Shown: positions 1 to 9,768, numbered from the stretch's first letter. The stretch: 64,000 bases of DNA from Spirosoma radiotolerans (GCF_000974425.1 NZ_CP010429.1:4030001-4094000), one strand, 5' to 3'. Program-made: numbers and translations. The notes: generated by a model from the letters alone, not told the origin.

Positions 1-707
1 GTGCACAGGCACACCTTGACCGGGGCGCCAAGTATGTGCTGATCAGCGCCCCCAGTAAATCACTTGCCGACTGCGATGCGGTACTGCTGAAAGGCATCAA
101 TCTGGAAACGTTCGATCCGGCCAATCACCACATCGTCAGCATGGGAAGTTGTACGACCAATGCACTGGCTGCGGTGGTGAAAGTAATTCTGGAAAATTTT
201 GGTATTCAGTACGGCCTGTTCTCTACAGTCCACTCCTATACCAACACACAATCGCTCACCGACCAGCCGATGAAAGACCGGCGCGATTCGTGGGCAGCCG
301 CCGAAAACATCATCCCTTCGTCTTCTGGCGCGGCTCGTGCTCTGCAATTTATCTGGAAAGACCTCAAAATCACCGGCAAGGCCTATCGGGTGCCGACACG
401 CACGGGTAGTATTGCCGAGCTAAACCTGATCACCGAAAAAGAGTGTACTGTTCAGGAAGTGAATGATGCCTTCCGGAGAGCCGCTACCGAAGGGCCGTTG
501 AAAGGCGTTATGGATGTTCTGGAAGATGAGTGGGCTTCATCCCGAATCGTTGCTGACCCGCACACATCAATTATTGATTTGCCGCTGACGGCTAAAGAAG
601 GCAACCTGCTATCTGTAGCAGCCTGGTATGATAATGAATGGGGATTTTCAAATCGGTTGGCCGAAGTAGCAGCCTTTCTGGCCGAACGGATCGAGTCAAG
701 TAAATAA
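1..707 (+). CDS. Glyceraldehyde-3-phosphate dehydrogenase, C-terminal part (5' end outside window)
   Basis: Glycolytic/gluconeogenic enzyme that oxidises glyceraldehyde-3-phosphate with NAD(P)+ to 1,3-bisphosphoglycerate in the cytosol. The open frame runs in from the window edge (reading from base 3) and encodes the end of the Rossmann domain (AHLDRGAKYVLISAPS) and then the catalytic domain. The active-site cysteine lies in GSCTTNAL, where most housekeeping enzymes have ASCTTNCL. The substrate-binding S-x-H-x-Y-T segment and the C-terminal WYDNEWGFSNR motif are intact. A GTG at 36 is internal, not the start. The altered residues around the cysteine suggest a second, possibly NADP-preferring or gluconeogenic, GAPDH paralogue rather than the main glycolytic one; this is inference. 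Confidence 0.95.
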   Translation, partial: AQAHLDRGAKYVLISAPSKSLADCDAVLLKGINLETFDPANHHIVSMGSCTTNALAAVVKVILENFGIQYGLFSTVHSYTNTQSLTDQPMKDRRDSWAAAENIIPSSSGAARALQFIWKDLKITGKAYRVPTRTGSIAELNLITEKECTVQEVNDAFRRAATEGPLKGVMDVLEDEWASSRIVADPHTSIIDLPLTAKEGNLLSVAAWYDNEWGFSNRLAEVAAFLAERIESSK

Positions 708-743
708 TAGTTAGTGCTTCCACCTTATTAAACAGTAACCTGT

Positions 744-1217
744 ATGCAATCACTCATTGGTATCTCCGCCGAAAACAGAGAAGTCGTCGCACACCAACTG
801 GCCAAGCTACTGGCAGATGAATTTGTGCTTTACACCAAAACCCTCAACGCACACTGGAACCTGGAGGGAATGGATTTTCATTCGGTCCATCTTTATTTCG
901 AAGAGCTTTATAAACAGTCGGCCGAGATTGTCGATAGCGTAGCCGAACGCATCCGGCAGTTGGATCACTATGCGCCTGCAACCCTGAAAAATTTCTTGCA
1001 GCTTACCCATCTGACTGAGCAGGATGAGTCGGGCAACGATAGCCGAAGTCAGATAAAAAAGCTCTTGGGTGATCACGAAAGCATCATTGAATTCATTCGG
1101 GGAAATATCGATGAGTTTGCCGATGCACACAAGGACGCCGGAACCAGCGATTTCATCACTGGCCTGATGGAAACGCACGAGAAAATTGCCTGGATGCTGC
1201 GGGCACACCTCAAATAA
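744..1217 (+). CDS. dps: Dps-family DNA-protecting ferritin
   Basis: A 157-aa four-helix ferritin-like protein of the Dps family. Dps dodecamers oxidise Fe(II) with hydrogen peroxide, store the iron and shield DNA during starvation or oxidative stress. The inter-subunit ferroxidase ligands are visible in TLNAHWNLEG and in MDFHSVHLYFEELY. The family-typical EIVDSVAERIRQLD helix follows, and the C-terminal helix ends in HEKIAWMLRAHLK. Length fits the family. It starts with ATG without a Shine-Dalgarno site, as is normal in Bacteroidota, 36 bp after the GAPDH gene, and may be co-transcribed with it. A strong hairpin follows. Confidence 0.95.
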   Translation: MQSLIGISAENREVVAHQLAKLLADEFVLYTKTLNAHWNLEGMDFHSVHLYFEELYKQSAEIVDSVAERIRQLDHYAPATLKNFLQLTHLTEQDESGNDSRSQIKKLLGDHESIIEFIRGNIDEFADAHKDAGTSDFITGLMETHEKIAWMLRAHLK

Positions 1218-1249
1218 AAACCGGTTTATTCCCTTACAAAAAAATCCCT

Positions 1250-1284
1250 ATCCCGTGCCATAAATACTGGCACGGGATTTTGGC
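1250..1284 (+). terminator. Intrinsic terminator after dps
   Basis: An 11-bp perfect stem (ATCCCGTGCCA at 1250-1260 pairing with 1268-1278) with a 7-nt loop, followed by a short T run. Confidence 0.85.
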
Positions 1285-1356
1285 ATTATCGGGCCGTTTG
1301 AATTTCTTTCCGCACTATACATACTACTTTTACCCAACTACGACACACAGATTCCT

Positions 1357-3663
1357 ATGGAACAAACAAACCCAACAACCAATCGTCAGGGCTTACTGTG
1401 TCTTGTGAAAGGTAAAACGTATAGGCTTACGTTCGCTCTGCTGCTCTGCTCGTTGTATGCTATCGGACAGAACATCAACCGGCAAATGGTAAACCAATTG
1501 CTGGTGAAATTAAAAATTAGTAAGGCTGATGAAAAGCGAGTAGCTGTTTTACTGGAATTGGGCAAGTATCAAATTTTCAAACCCGGCGAGTCAAAACCTG
1601 ACTTAGATAGTGGAATAACGTATTTGCAGGAAGCCCGGAAATTGAGTGACTCTCTCCATTTTTTAAGCGGGCGGCATGAAGCAGAAAGTATAGTTATCAT
1701 CGCACTGATGGAAGGTGGAAATAGGTCTGCCGGACAAACCAGATTTGCAAAATTAATAGCCGATTGTAAACGAACGGGCGATAAAGAAGCCGAAGCCAAT
1801 GCACGAATAAGAGTAGGCATCTGGCTCAGAAATATTGACCATAATTACCAGAATGTTTACGCCAATTTCAAACAAGCTTTACTACTTTATCAATCTGTAA
1901 GAAATCAGGAAAAAGAAATAAATGCCTTACAGGAAATTGCCATTACGCATTTGTATGAGGGCAAAATAGCCGTTGCTGAAACTGAACTGCTGACCGTTCT
2001 AAGGCGCTATAAAGTCATCCGTTACCCTAAACTTCACTATACGTATAACTTACTCGCCAATGTTGGCCGGGTGAAAGGCGAGTTCAACAAGGGACTTCTC
2101 TTTTCATTATTATGCATAGAAAGCATGAATAAGACCAAAGACACCGTATCGGCAGCTCCTTTTTACGGTGATCTTGCCCAGATGTATATGGAGGTCGGCA
2201 ATTATAAAAAGGGGATCGAAGGCTATAAAAAATCTCTGGAGAAATGGAAACAGGAACGACTACCCAATTTCGCTCTGTATAACGCTGCGGGCGTTATCGG
2301 CCAGGATCTCATTAAACGAAAAAACCCCAGAGAAGCACTTAAGTTAATGACAAATCTTGTTCGTGAAATACCCACCAACACATTTATTCAGAAAGCCTGT
2401 GTTGCCCAGAATTTAGCGTACTGCTACGATGCCCTAAAAAACCACTCTCTGGCCGAGAAGTATTATCTGGAAACGCTGAGCTGGTATGCCAAAAATAATA
2501 TGAATTCAGAAGCATCGCAGCAAGCGCAAAAAGAGATTGGTGCTTTTTATTTACAACATCTTGAATTTTCCAAAGCTGCCTCTCATTTGCGGGCAGCTCT
2601 GCTTTTTTCCCCACAGGAGAACTCATTATCAACCCTGAAAGATATTCACTTCTTGCTTTATAAAGTGGATTCGGCTACGGGAAATTATATATCGGCGATC
2701 ACTCATTTCCGTCTGCATAAAGCCCTGAACGATTCAATTTTTAATGAAGCAAAAAGTAAGCAGATTGCCAGCCTGCAAATTCAGTACGACACGCAAAAAA
2801 AAGAGCATGACATCGCCTTGCTCACTAAGCAAAGTAAACTACAGCAAAGCGAACTGAAACAGGAAAAAACAACGCGCAATGCGATCATAGCCGGTTCTTT
2901 ATTGCTGGTTTGTCTGTTGGGCGTTAGTTACAACCGGTATCAGTTCAAGCAACATAGCAATCGGCTTTTACAGGCTCAGCAGGAGGAAATCAATCAAAAA
3001 AATCAGTCATTAAGTCAGCTTGTAGACGAGAAAGAGTGGATGCTCCGGGAGATTCACCATCGGGTTAAAAACAACCTCCAGGTCATTACCAGTATGCTGA
3101 ACGCCCAGTCCGGTTTTTTACACGATTCGACGGCCTTAACGGCGGTTCGAGAGAGTCAGAACAGGGTTCATGCTATGGCGATTATCCATCAAAAGCTCTA
3201 TCAATCAGATAACCTGAGCCAGGTGAACATGCAGGAATATATTCACGAGATTGTGGATCACCTCATTGAGTCATTTGATCCGCAAGTCCATGTGCAGGAA
3301 AAATTAGACGTTGCTAATATACAACTGGATGTCACGCTGGCCACCCCATTGGGCCTGATCATCAATGAAGCCGTCACGAATTCATTAAAGTACGCCTTTC
3401 CGAATCAGCAGACAGGCAGCCTAGTGGTTGGCCTGAAACCAATTGACAGTCAATCCTATTTACTCACCATCGTAGATGATGGCGTTGGCTTACCGGCCGG
3501 CTTCACGATCGAGCGCAGCCATACGTTGGGCCTGACCATGATTCAGGGATTGAGCAAACAGATCGGCGGCATCCTGAGCATTCGGCAAGACGGTGGCGTT
3601 CAGATTAGTCTGCAATTTAACCTAACAAAAAAACCGGCTACGGCCCCTTTACTAGCCGTTTAA
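1357..3663 (+). CDS. TPR-containing membrane sensor histidine kinase (HisKA_2 type)
   Basis: 768-aa sensor kinase. An N-terminal hydrophobic segment (residues about 22-37, ending AIGQ) looks like a signal peptide. A periplasmic array of tetratricopeptide-like helices follows (about 40-440), then a coiled coil, one transmembrane helix (about 507-527, IIAGSLLLVCLLGVSY) and a second coiled coil. The kinase core starts near residue 563 with EIHHRVKNNLQVI, the HisKA_2 phosphoacceptor motif. It ends with a HATPase_c domain (N box INEAVTNSLKYAF, G box DDGVGLPAGF). The layout resembles other Bacteroidota TPR kinases that answer LytTR- or REC-type regulators. It converges on the response regulator gene ending 28 bp away, a plausible but unproven partner. 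Confidence 0.93.
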   Translation: MEQTNPTTNRQGLLCLVKGKTYRLTFALLLCSLYAIGQNINRQMVNQLLVKLKISKADEKRVAVLLELGKYQIFKPGESKPDLDSGITYLQEARKLSDSLHFLSGRHEAESIVIIALMEGGNRSAGQTRFAKLIADCKRTGDKEAEANARIRVGIWLRNIDHNYQNVYANFKQALLLYQSVRNQEKEINALQEIAITHLYEGKIAVAETELLTVLRRYKVIRYPKLHYTYNLLANVGRVKGEFNKGLLFSLLCIESMNKTKDTVSAAPFYGDLAQMYMEVGNYKKGIEGYKKSLEKWKQERLPNFALYNAAGVIGQDLIKRKNPREALKLMTNLVREIPTNTFIQKACVAQNLAYCYDALKNHSLAEKYYLETLSWYAKNNMNSEASQQAQKEIGAFYLQHLEFSKAASHLRAALLFSPQENSLSTLKDIHFLLYKVDSATGNYISAITHFRLHKALNDSIFNEAKSKQIASLQIQYDTQKKEHDIALLTKQSKLQQSELKQEKTTRNAIIAGSLLLVCLLGVSYNRYQFKQHSNRLLQAQQEEINQKNQSLSQLVDEKEWMLREIHHRVKNNLQVITSMLNAQSGFLHDSTALTAVRESQNRVHAMAIIHQKLYQSDNLSQVNMQEYIHEIVDHLIESFDPQVHVQEKLDVANIQLDVTLATPLGLIINEAVTNSLKYAFPNQQTGSLVVGLKPIDSQSYLLTIVDDGVGLPAGFTIERSHTLGLTMIQGLSKQIGGILSIRQDGGVQISLQFNLTKKPATAPLLAV

Positions 3664-3691
3664 GTCGGCAACACAGCCTTGATCTGATGGG

Positions 3692-6211
3692 CTAGTTGCG
3701 TATCTTAATATTTAGCTTTTTCATACGGGCTTCCAGCGTTGTGGGTTTAATGTTGAGTAATTCGGCAGCTCCTCCCTGCCCACGAATACGGTTCCCGGCC
3801 CGATCAAGAGCGGCCAGTATGGCGGCCCTCATGGTCTTTTGCAAAGGTTCTACAGCAACCATCGATGGTGGGACAGCAGCGTTAGAAACCGAATCAGATA
3901 GTAACGGTTCGGCCAGTTCCAGCGTCGACTTTTTCGCTAGAATAGCCGCCCGCTCCAACACATGCTCTAATTCACGAATGTTGCCCGGCCAGGCATAACT
4001 TACCATTTGCTGTAGCGATTCATTACTGATACCAGTAATGGGCTTACCCAGTTTTTTGCTGATTTTCTTTAAGAAATACAAGGCCAGCGGGACAATGTCA
4101 TCCTGCCGTTCACGCAGAGGTGGCACCACAATGGGAAATACATTGAGTCGGTAATACAGATCGGATCGAAAACGGCCATCGGCAACCTCCTGCTGTAAGT
4201 GTCGATTAGTGGCCGCGATAATTCGAACATCGACAAGAATAGGGCCTTTCCCGCCAATACGCTCGATTTCCTTTTCCTGAATAGCCCGTAGGATTTTAGC
4301 TTGCAGTTCGGGTGGTAACTCCCCAATTTCATCCAGAAATAAGGTTCCGCCATTGGCCAGCTCGAATTTACCGATCCGCTTTTCTGTAGCGCCCGTATAG
4401 CTTCCCCGCTCATGACCGAACAGCTCAGATTCAATGAGTTGGGGCGGTAGGGCGGCACAGTTCACCTTGATCATGGCTCGCTCCCGGCGGGCCGACGCGT
4501 TGTGTATAGCGCGGGCAATCAGCTCCTTACCCGTTCCTGTTTCGCCCATAATCAACACGGTATAATCAGTTGGCGCAACCTGAGCGATACTGTCAAAAAC
4601 GGTTTGCAAGGCACGACTCGCCCCGATAATCTCCTCAAAATTATGGCTGATTTTGATCTCTTCGGTCAAATAGGTTTTCTCCTGCTCAAGTTGCTCACTC
4701 AGGACTTTGATCCGTTCAAAGGCCAGTAAGTTTTCAAGGGCAAGAGCAATCTGACTGCTTATGTCCTCCAGAACACGCAGGTCTTTTTTGGTAAAGGCAT
4801 ACGAAGATTTACTCGCCAGCACCAGCGACGCCATTGGCTGTCCTTTTATATAGATCGGCACATACATGGACGATTTCAACGCAAGCGTTTCCCCATAAAT
4901 CTGCGTCACTGTTGTTCGTTGCTGACTTTCTTCAAAGGTCTGACCAACGTTGATCGTTGGTTCAATAAGCGAGTTCTCCATAGTATCGAAAGCTTGTTTC
5001 CACACTGGCTGGTCGATAATGGCGCCGGGCAGTATGTCCTTTTCCGTGAGTGTCACAAAAATGCCATCCCTTTTTTGCACCGTACAGTCAATGGCCGAGG
5101 ATTCTACGATCCGACCAATCCGATAAATCGCTAACAGATCAAATGGCATCAGTTCATTAATAGCGGTGGCTACTTGCGGAATAATATCGGCGATAGCTTC
5201 GCCATTCCGAAAGGCATTGACAATCGCCAGCTCCGTAGCCTTTGTTTGTCGGCTGGCTTCTAGCTCTTCGTAGGCCAGTAAATTATCCAATGCCAGCGCA
5301 ATCTGGGGAATAATCAGGCTAACGGCTTCGTAGTCTTTTTGCGTAAAATTGTCGGCAACCGTGCTGGAGATATTTATATTAGCCAGTGAATTCCGGTTCA
5401 GTCTGACCGGGAACAGGGCGAGCGAGCGAACCCCGAAATTGTCCCTGCAGGAACGGGCGGTCAGGTATCGTTCACATAACTGATCAAAAGCCTCACCGGA
5501 AAAAATACCCGGCTCGTCGAGCTTATCCGGTGCTTCCTGATCTATCCTGGCCATCAGCTCATCGCTCGTCCCACCCGACAGCAAGGTTGCCAATGGAATG
5601 CGTGCAAACGTACCCAAAGCGGTTTTCCGAAGCATCACCCAGTAAAAGGAAGCTTCGTCGGGCAGGCCAATGCGAAGATTCAGAAACGAAAACGGAACGA
5701 GTTTATCAATTTGACTGGCAATGGCCAGGCACAATTGATCCCGATCCTGAATGGTAACAATCGCATTATTGACTGCTATTTGGATAGCCTGCTGCTTTCT
5801 CAATTTAGCCTCTTCATTGTGTGCATGCCGATAGCGGGCAATCTCCAGCGTCGTCAGAACATCTTTCTCCCGAAACGGCTTATTCAAAAAGCCCGAAGGC
5901 TGCGTTATTTTCGCGGCCTCTAACACCATATCGGTTAGGTTGGCGGAGAGAAAAACGAACGGGATATTTTGGGCTCCGAGCCAATGGGCCAGGTCGATAC
6001 CCGTTTGTTCGCTATCCAGAAAAATGTCCAGCAACACAATATCGGGAGGCTGCTCAACGACAATATCTCTGGCTTCGGCCACCGATCCAGCCATCCCAAT
6101 TACCCAATAACCCGCTTTCTCCAGAATCCGCCGAAGGTCGTTGGCAATCAGAAATTCATCTTCAACAATGAGTATTGTTGGCGACAAGGTGAGATCGTTG
6201 GGAAATAACAT
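3692..6211 (-). CDS. Response regulator with REC, two GAF domains, sigma-54 AAA+ and Fis-type HTH
   Basis: 839-aa NtrC-like enhancer-binding protein. An N-terminal receiver domain (about 12-125) has acidic residues E17-D18-E19 and phosphoacceptor D62 (VLLDIFL). Two GAF modules follow (about 145-300 and 325-495), then a short coiled coil. The sigma-54 AAA+ domain has Walker A GETGTGKE near residue 555, the loop-1 motif as GSYTGA in place of canonical GAFTGA, Walker [13 protein letters not shown] and the arginine-finger region [10 protein letters not shown]. The C-terminal Fis-like helix-turn-helix is about residues 800-835 ([18 protein letters not shown]). Family knowledge says it would drive open-complex formation at sigma-54 promoters. 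It is convergent with the TPR histidine kinase, its likely partner. The start is ATG at 6211. Confidence 0.93.
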   Translation of the reverse strand: MLFPNDLTLSPTILIVEDEFLIANDLRRILEKAGYWVIGMAGSVAEARDIVVEQPPDIVLLDIFLDSEQTGIDLAHWLGAQNIPFVFLSANLTDMVLEAAKITQPSGFLNKPFREKDVLTTLEIARYRHAHNEEAKLRKQQAIQIAVNNAIVTIQDRDQLCLAIASQIDKLVPFSFLNLRIGLPDEASFYWVMLRKTALGTFARIPLATLLSGGTSDELMARIDQEAPDKLDEPGIFSGEAFDQLCERYLTARSCRDNFGVRSLALFPVRLNRNSLANINISSTVADNFTQKDYEAVSLIIPQIALALDNLLAYEELEASRQTKATELAIVNAFRNGEAIADIIPQVATAINELMPFDLLAIYRIGRIVESSAIDCTVQKRDGIFVTLTEKDILPGAIIDQPVWKQAFDTMENSLIEPTINVGQTFEESQQRTTVTQIYGETLALKSSMYVPIYIKGQPMASLVLASKSSYAFTKKDLRVLEDISSQIALALENLLAFERIKVLSEQLEQEKTYLTEEIKISHNFEEIIGASRALQTVFDSIAQVAPTDYTVLIMGETGTGKELIARAIHNASARRERAMIKVNCAALPPQLIESELFGHERGSYTGATEKRIGKFELANGGTLFLDEIGELPPELQAKILRAIQEKEIERIGGKGPILVDVRIIAATNRHLQQEVADGRFRSDLYYRLNVFPIVVPPLRERQDDIVPLALYFLKKISKKLGKPITGISNESLQQMVSYAWPGNIRELEHVLERAAILAKKSTLELAEPLLSDSVSNAAVPPSMVAVEPLQKTMRAAILAALDRAGNRIRGQGGAAELLNIKPTTLEARMKKLNIKIRN

Positions 6212-6324
6212 ACGGCTCTGGTTGAATGGCTGATTAACTCATCGAACGTTGACAGATTGGCACTGCTGACAAAAAGCCGCGTCAACAAAATGGGTTTGTG
6301 GTGTAAAGCTAAACCGAATGGGGC

Positions 6325-6374
6325 AACTCCAAAAACTAGCTCCAAAATAATGGAGGACACGCTATTTTGGAGTT
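6325..6374. promoter_or_regulatory. Nested inverted/direct repeat, candidate operator
   Basis: AACTCCAAAA (6325-6334) is exactly inverted by TTTTGGAGTT (6365-6374). A second copy, CTCCAAAATA (6340-6349), is inverted by TATTTTGGAG (6363-6372). One right half-site can therefore pair with either of two left half-sites. It lies in the 323-bp divergent region between the response regulator and the AraC-type gene and could be an operator for either product. The rest of the region (6212-6324, 6375-6534) is AT-rich, with no ORF or clear TAnnTTTG promoter that I can see. Confidence 0.5.
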
Positions 6375-6534
6375 AATACAAATTTTAAACTATCCTTTAA
6401 AATTAGTTATCTCCCTATCTGTCAATATATTAAAAAAAATAGTTATTTAATTTTTACTTAAGGTGAGAATTGGTCTTTTATTGGTATAGGTATGTTAAGA
6501 ACGCCTTTTCCTCTCCCAACTAACTCAATAGCCT

Positions 6535-7410
6535 ATGAAACGCTGCATTCAGCACGAGCCAATTCGTATTCAACAGGCAGAAATAAATCAATGGGCCTTA
6601 CCTATTCATACCCATAATCACTTCGAACTGATTTATATCCGGGATGGAAGCGGGTATCATATCATCAACGGCCATCGACATCCTTATCAATCCGGTGACG
6701 TTTTTTTTCTTGGACCTTCAGACAATCATTTCTTCGACATAAGTACCCGAACGACTTTCGGCTTTCTGTCCTTCACCGAGCTTTACCTAGCCGATTTAAC
6801 GGAAAGTGCGGGTCGTAGCTGGACGCCCCGACACGAGCAGCAACTACCGGCATTTTACGGTCTGGTTGGCAGCATATATATGGACGCTACCGATCGACAA
6901 CACCTGAATGCTTTGTTTGAGATATTGCTAATAGAACAGATAAACCACCAGGAAGTGGCGTTTTCACTTATATGTAAGTCGCTGGTCATGGCCATATTAA
7001 ATTTAATCGAGCGTCAATTCACGCGTCATCAAGTAAAATTGGCCAAATCAGGTTCATCTACTTCCGACCTGGTTCAGCGAATGTTTTTGTATATCTGTCA
7101 ACACATACAGCAGCCTGATCAATTACGGATGGATCGGTTAGCGGATGTGTTTCATTACTCGCCCCGCCATTTGAGCACACTCTTTAAGCAGCAAGTTGGG
7201 GAATCCCTGCAGGAATACATCATCCGGTACAAGCTGAAGCTGGTAGAGAAGCAACTCCATCTGAACACACTGACGATCTCTCAAATTGCCGACGAGCTTG
7301 GTTTTACGGATGTGTGCCATTTGAACAAACTATTTAAACGGTATTATCAGCATACGCCTACAGATTACCGTCGAAGTTTGTCAACAACCATTTCACAGGC
7401 AACCGCCTGA
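6535..7410 (+). CDS. AraC-family transcriptional regulator with N-terminal cupin
   Basis: 291-aa DNA-binding regulator. The N-terminal half is a cupin ligand-sensing barrel (PIHTHNHFELIYIRDGSG, then HPYQSGDVFFLGPSDNH). The C-terminal half is the double helix-turn-helix AraC domain, from about residue 185 (RLADVFHYSPRHLSTLFK) to the second HTH and signature ADELGFTDVCHLNKLFKRY near residue 262. Members usually bind a small effector, often a sugar or derivative, and activate a neighbouring catabolic operon. No such operon is adjacent, so the target is unknown. It is divergent from the sigma-54-type regulator and preceded by the nested inverted repeat at 6325-6374. Start ATG at 6535, no Shine-Dalgarno. 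Confidence 0.93.
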   Translation: MKRCIQHEPIRIQQAEINQWALPIHTHNHFELIYIRDGSGYHIINGHRHPYQSGDVFFLGPSDNHFFDISTRTTFGFLSFTELYLADLTESAGRSWTPRHEQQLPAFYGLVGSIYMDATDRQHLNALFEILLIEQINHQEVAFSLICKSLVMAILNLIERQFTRHQVKLAKSGSSTSDLVQRMFLYICQHIQQPDQLRMDRLADVFHYSPRHLSTLFKQQVGESLQEYIIRYKLKLVEKQLHLNTLTISQIADELGFTDVCHLNKLFKRYYQHTPTDYRRSLSTTISQATA

Positions 7411-7459
7411 CGTTCAAAAGTATCTCATTCGTAAACTGGCCTTACAGTCGTCTTAAGCT

Positions 7460-8170
7460 CTATTCCGCGTTCAATACATTAAGGGTATGGCAGGCCATCA
7501 ACCCTGCCGTTTCGGTCCGCAATCGGTTTGGGCCAAGCGTTACCATTCGAAAACCGGCCGCCATTGCCTGCTGTATCTCTTTTTCGGAAAAATCACCCTC
7601 TGGACCAATTAAAACGGCGTATTGACCAGAGAGTGTGGCTCGCTTCAATAAATGCTGTGGTGGCTCATTCGTGGGCAAATGAGCGATAAATCGCTGTTCC
7701 TCAGTTACCGTTTTTATAAACTCGCCAAAAGGTAGAGCCTCGTCTAGGGTTGGCAGATATGATTGCAGGGACTGCTTCATAGCAGCCACGGCAATTTTTT
7801 CCAGACGTTCCAGTTTCAATAGCCGCCGTTCGGAGTGCTGACCGAAAAAGAAACTAATCCGCTCGATGCCTATTTCAACCGCCTTCTCGATAAACCACTC
7901 GATTCGGTCGATATTTTTGGTTGGCGCGATACAAATTCGGATGGAGAACGAACGGGGAGGAGTTGTTTGGGTATCGGTTATGCGAAAGGCACAACGCCGG
8001 GCATCGGCTGAATGAATAGCAGCCAGGTATCGATTTCCACGCCCATCGGTCACGGCAATGGAGTCGCCAACGTTGAGCCGAAGTGTTTTAAGGGCATGAC
8101 GCGAATCCTCTTCGGTCAATCGTTGAATAGCTTCGTTGGAAACGATGTCGGGTTGATAGAATAAATGCAT
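7460..8170 (-). CDS. rsmE: 16S rRNA (uracil-1498-N3)-methyltransferase RsmE
   Basis: 236-aa SPOUT-fold methyltransferase that uses S-adenosylmethionine to methylate N3 of U1498 in 16S rRNA of the 30S subunit. An N-terminal PUA-like domain (about 1-70; EDSRHALKTLRL) is followed by the knotted catalytic domain with KNIDRIEWFIEKAVEIG, the SAM-binding LIGPEGDFSEKE and the C-terminal knot LGPNRLRTETAG. Length and motif order match RsmE throughout. It is divergent from mtaB, another RNA-modification gene, across a 94-bp gap, and the -7 promoter element abuts the start codon. Confidence 0.96.
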   Translation of the reverse strand: MHLFYQPDIVSNEAIQRLTEEDSRHALKTLRLNVGDSIAVTDGRGNRYLAAIHSADARRCAFRITDTQTTPPRSFSIRICIAPTKNIDRIEWFIEKAVEIGIERISFFFGQHSERRLLKLERLEKIAVAAMKQSLQSYLPTLDEALPFGEFIKTVTEEQRFIAHLPTNEPPQHLLKRATLSGQYAVLIGPEGDFSEKEIQQAMAAGFRMVTLGPNRLRTETAGLMACHTLNVLNAE

Positions 8171-8178
8171 AGGTAATG

Positions 8179-8186
8179 CAAAAGTA
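8179..8186 (-). promoter_or_regulatory. Bacteroidota -7 promoter element for rsmE
   Basis: On the minus strand this reads TACTTTTG, matching TAnnTTTG. It ends 9 bp before the rsmE ATG, so the transcript would be nearly leaderless. I see no good -33 TTG box. Confidence 0.5.
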
Positions 8187-8238
8187 AGCAGTCACCGTTG
8201 CATCTTACCAGAAAGGAACCCACCCCGTCATTTTTTTG

Positions 8239-8246
8239 TAATTTTG
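8239..8246 (+). promoter_or_regulatory. Bacteroidota -7 promoter element for mtaB
   Basis: TAATTTTG matches TAnnTTTG and lies 19-26 bp upstream of the GTG at 8265. It overlaps the in-frame TTG at 8244, which argues that the upstream TTG is not the start codon. Confidence 0.6.
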
Positions 8247-8264
8247 CAGGATAGATTATTTACT

Positions 8265-9593
8265 GTGAAAAAAGTCGCCTTTTATACACTCGGTTGCAAA
8301 CTGAATTTCTCCGAAACGTCTACCCTCGCCCGGTTAATGGAAGAGCATGGGTATGAGCGCGTTGAATTCAATCAGCAACCTGATATCTTCATTATAAATA
8401 CGTGCTCCGTGACAGATAATGCCGACAAAAAATGCCGGAAAATAGTCCGTGAAGCGCAGAAAATAAACCCCGATGGCTACGTAGCCATACTGGGCTGTTA
8501 CGCCCAATTGAAACCGAAAGAGATATCGGAGATTCCGGGAGTCGATGCGGTTTTGGGGGCAGCTGAGAAATTCCGGCTGCACGAAATCATGCCTACGTTC
8601 GTAAAGGTGCCATCGGGCCAACCCGCTCAGGTCTTTAACTCGCCTATTGAGGAGGCCATTGATTATCATGCGGCTTACTCTCTTAACGACCGCACACGCA
8701 CCTTTCTAAAAGTGCAGGACGGTTGCGATTACCCCTGTGCCTACTGCACCATTCCGCTGGCCCGCGGTAAAAGCCGCTCCGATACGGTAGCGAACGTCGT
8801 CCGGGCGGCCCACGAAATTGCTGGACGTGCCGTTAAAGAAATCGTCCTGACAGGTGTCAATATCGGCGACTTTGGTATTGTCAATAATGAGCGCCAGGAA
8901 ACCTTTCTGGAGTTAATACGGGCGCTGGATGAAGTCGATGGCATAGAGCGGTTCCGAATTTCGAGTATTGAGCCGAACCTATTGACGAACGAAATCATTG
9001 CCTTTGTGGCTCAGTCCAAACGATTCGTTCCGCATTTTCACGTTCCGCTTCAGTCGGGCAGCAACCGTGTATTGGGCTTAATGCGTCGTCGCTACAAGCG
9101 CGAACTATATGCCGAACGTGTGCAGAAAATTAAAGAGCTGATGCCCCACGCGTGCATTGGTGTCGACGTGATTGTCGGTCATCCCGGCGAAACAGACACG
9201 GAGTTTAAGGAAACGTATCGATTCTTAAACGAGTTGCCGATTTCTTATTTGCACGTATTCACTTACTCTGAGCGGCCGAACACACTGGCGGTAGACATTA
9301 AGCCGGTCGTACCGGGCCACGTCCGGGCAGAGCGGTCGAAGATGCTGCATATTTTGTCGGACAAAAAACGACGGGCTTTTTACGACTCGCAGGTTGGCCG
9401 GGATGCCACTGTATTGTTCGAAGAAGACATTGCCGACGGGCTCATGCAAGGCTTCACAGAGAATTATGTCCGTGTAGTGGCGAAATACGATCCTTTACTC
9501 ATTAACGAAACACGGTTGGTACACCTGACTGCCGTGAACGCGGAAGGTCTAATGGATGTGAGTGAACCTGAAGAATTGGTAGAAATACACTGA
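8265..9593 (+). CDS. mtaB: tRNA t6A37 methylthiotransferase MtaB
   Basis: 442-aa radical-SAM methylthiotransferase that adds a methylthio group to C2 of t6A at position 37 of certain tRNAs. The N-terminal UPF0004 domain carries three cluster cysteines, in LGCKLNFSE, NTCSVT and LGCYAQ. The radical SAM cluster is CDYPCAYC near residue 153, followed by LQSGSNRVLGLMRR typical of MiaB/MtaB/RimO enzymes, and a TRAM-like C-terminus. The GCKLNFSE form points to MtaB rather than MiaB. I prefer GTG at 8265 because a -7 promoter motif covers the upstream TTG at 8244. A terminator follows. Confidence 0.94.
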   Translation: MKKVAFYTLGCKLNFSETSTLARLMEEHGYERVEFNQQPDIFIINTCSVTDNADKKCRKIVREAQKINPDGYVAILGCYAQLKPKEISEIPGVDAVLGAAEKFRLHEIMPTFVKVPSGQPAQVFNSPIEEAIDYHAAYSLNDRTRTFLKVQDGCDYPCAYCTIPLARGKSRSDTVANVVRAAHEIAGRAVKEIVLTGVNIGDFGIVNNERQETFLELIRALDEVDGIERFRISSIEPNLLTNEIIAFVAQSKRFVPHFHVPLQSGSNRVLGLMRRRYKRELYAERVQKIKELMPHACIGVDVIVGHPGETDTEFKETYRFLNELPISYLHVFTYSERPNTLAVDIKPVVPGHVRAERSKMLHILSDKKRRAFYDSQVGRDATVLFEEDIADGLMQGFTENYVRVVAKYDPLLINETRLVHLTAVNAEGLMDVSEPEELVEIH

Positions 9594-9605
9594 TATTTTT
9601 TGATT

Positions 9606-9634
9606 AAGCCGGTAGTGATACCGGCTTTTTTTTT
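9606..9634 (+). terminator. Intrinsic terminator after mtaB
   Basis: A 9-bp stem (AAGCCGGTA paired with TACCGGCTT) with a GTGA loop and a run of T residues. Confidence 0.9.
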
Positions 9635-9712
9635 GACCTTCGGGTCTCTTGCTACCGCTGTCTTTCAGAATTAAGCTGTTTTTAAAGTTTCCTTTTAGAC
9701 AAATACCAGGGC

Positions 9713-9768
9713 TTTTTTTGGCATTCCAATGCCAGCCGCGCGACCGGTGCTGAGGAATGACAAAAAAA
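9713..9768. repeat. Small palindromic intergenic element, copy 1
   Basis: 15-nt terminal arms (9713-9727 and 9754-9768) pair with one mismatch and carry T7/A7 ends around GGCATTCC/GGAATGAC. The GC-rich interior matches copy 2 at 37423-37475 in about 23 of 28 positions counted by eye. With T runs on both ends it could terminate transcription in both directions. Confidence 0.7.

Noticed and set aside
6250..6275. TGGCAC resembling a sigma-54 -24 box ahead of the AraC gene
   Set aside because: The -12 GC element is missing at the required spacing.
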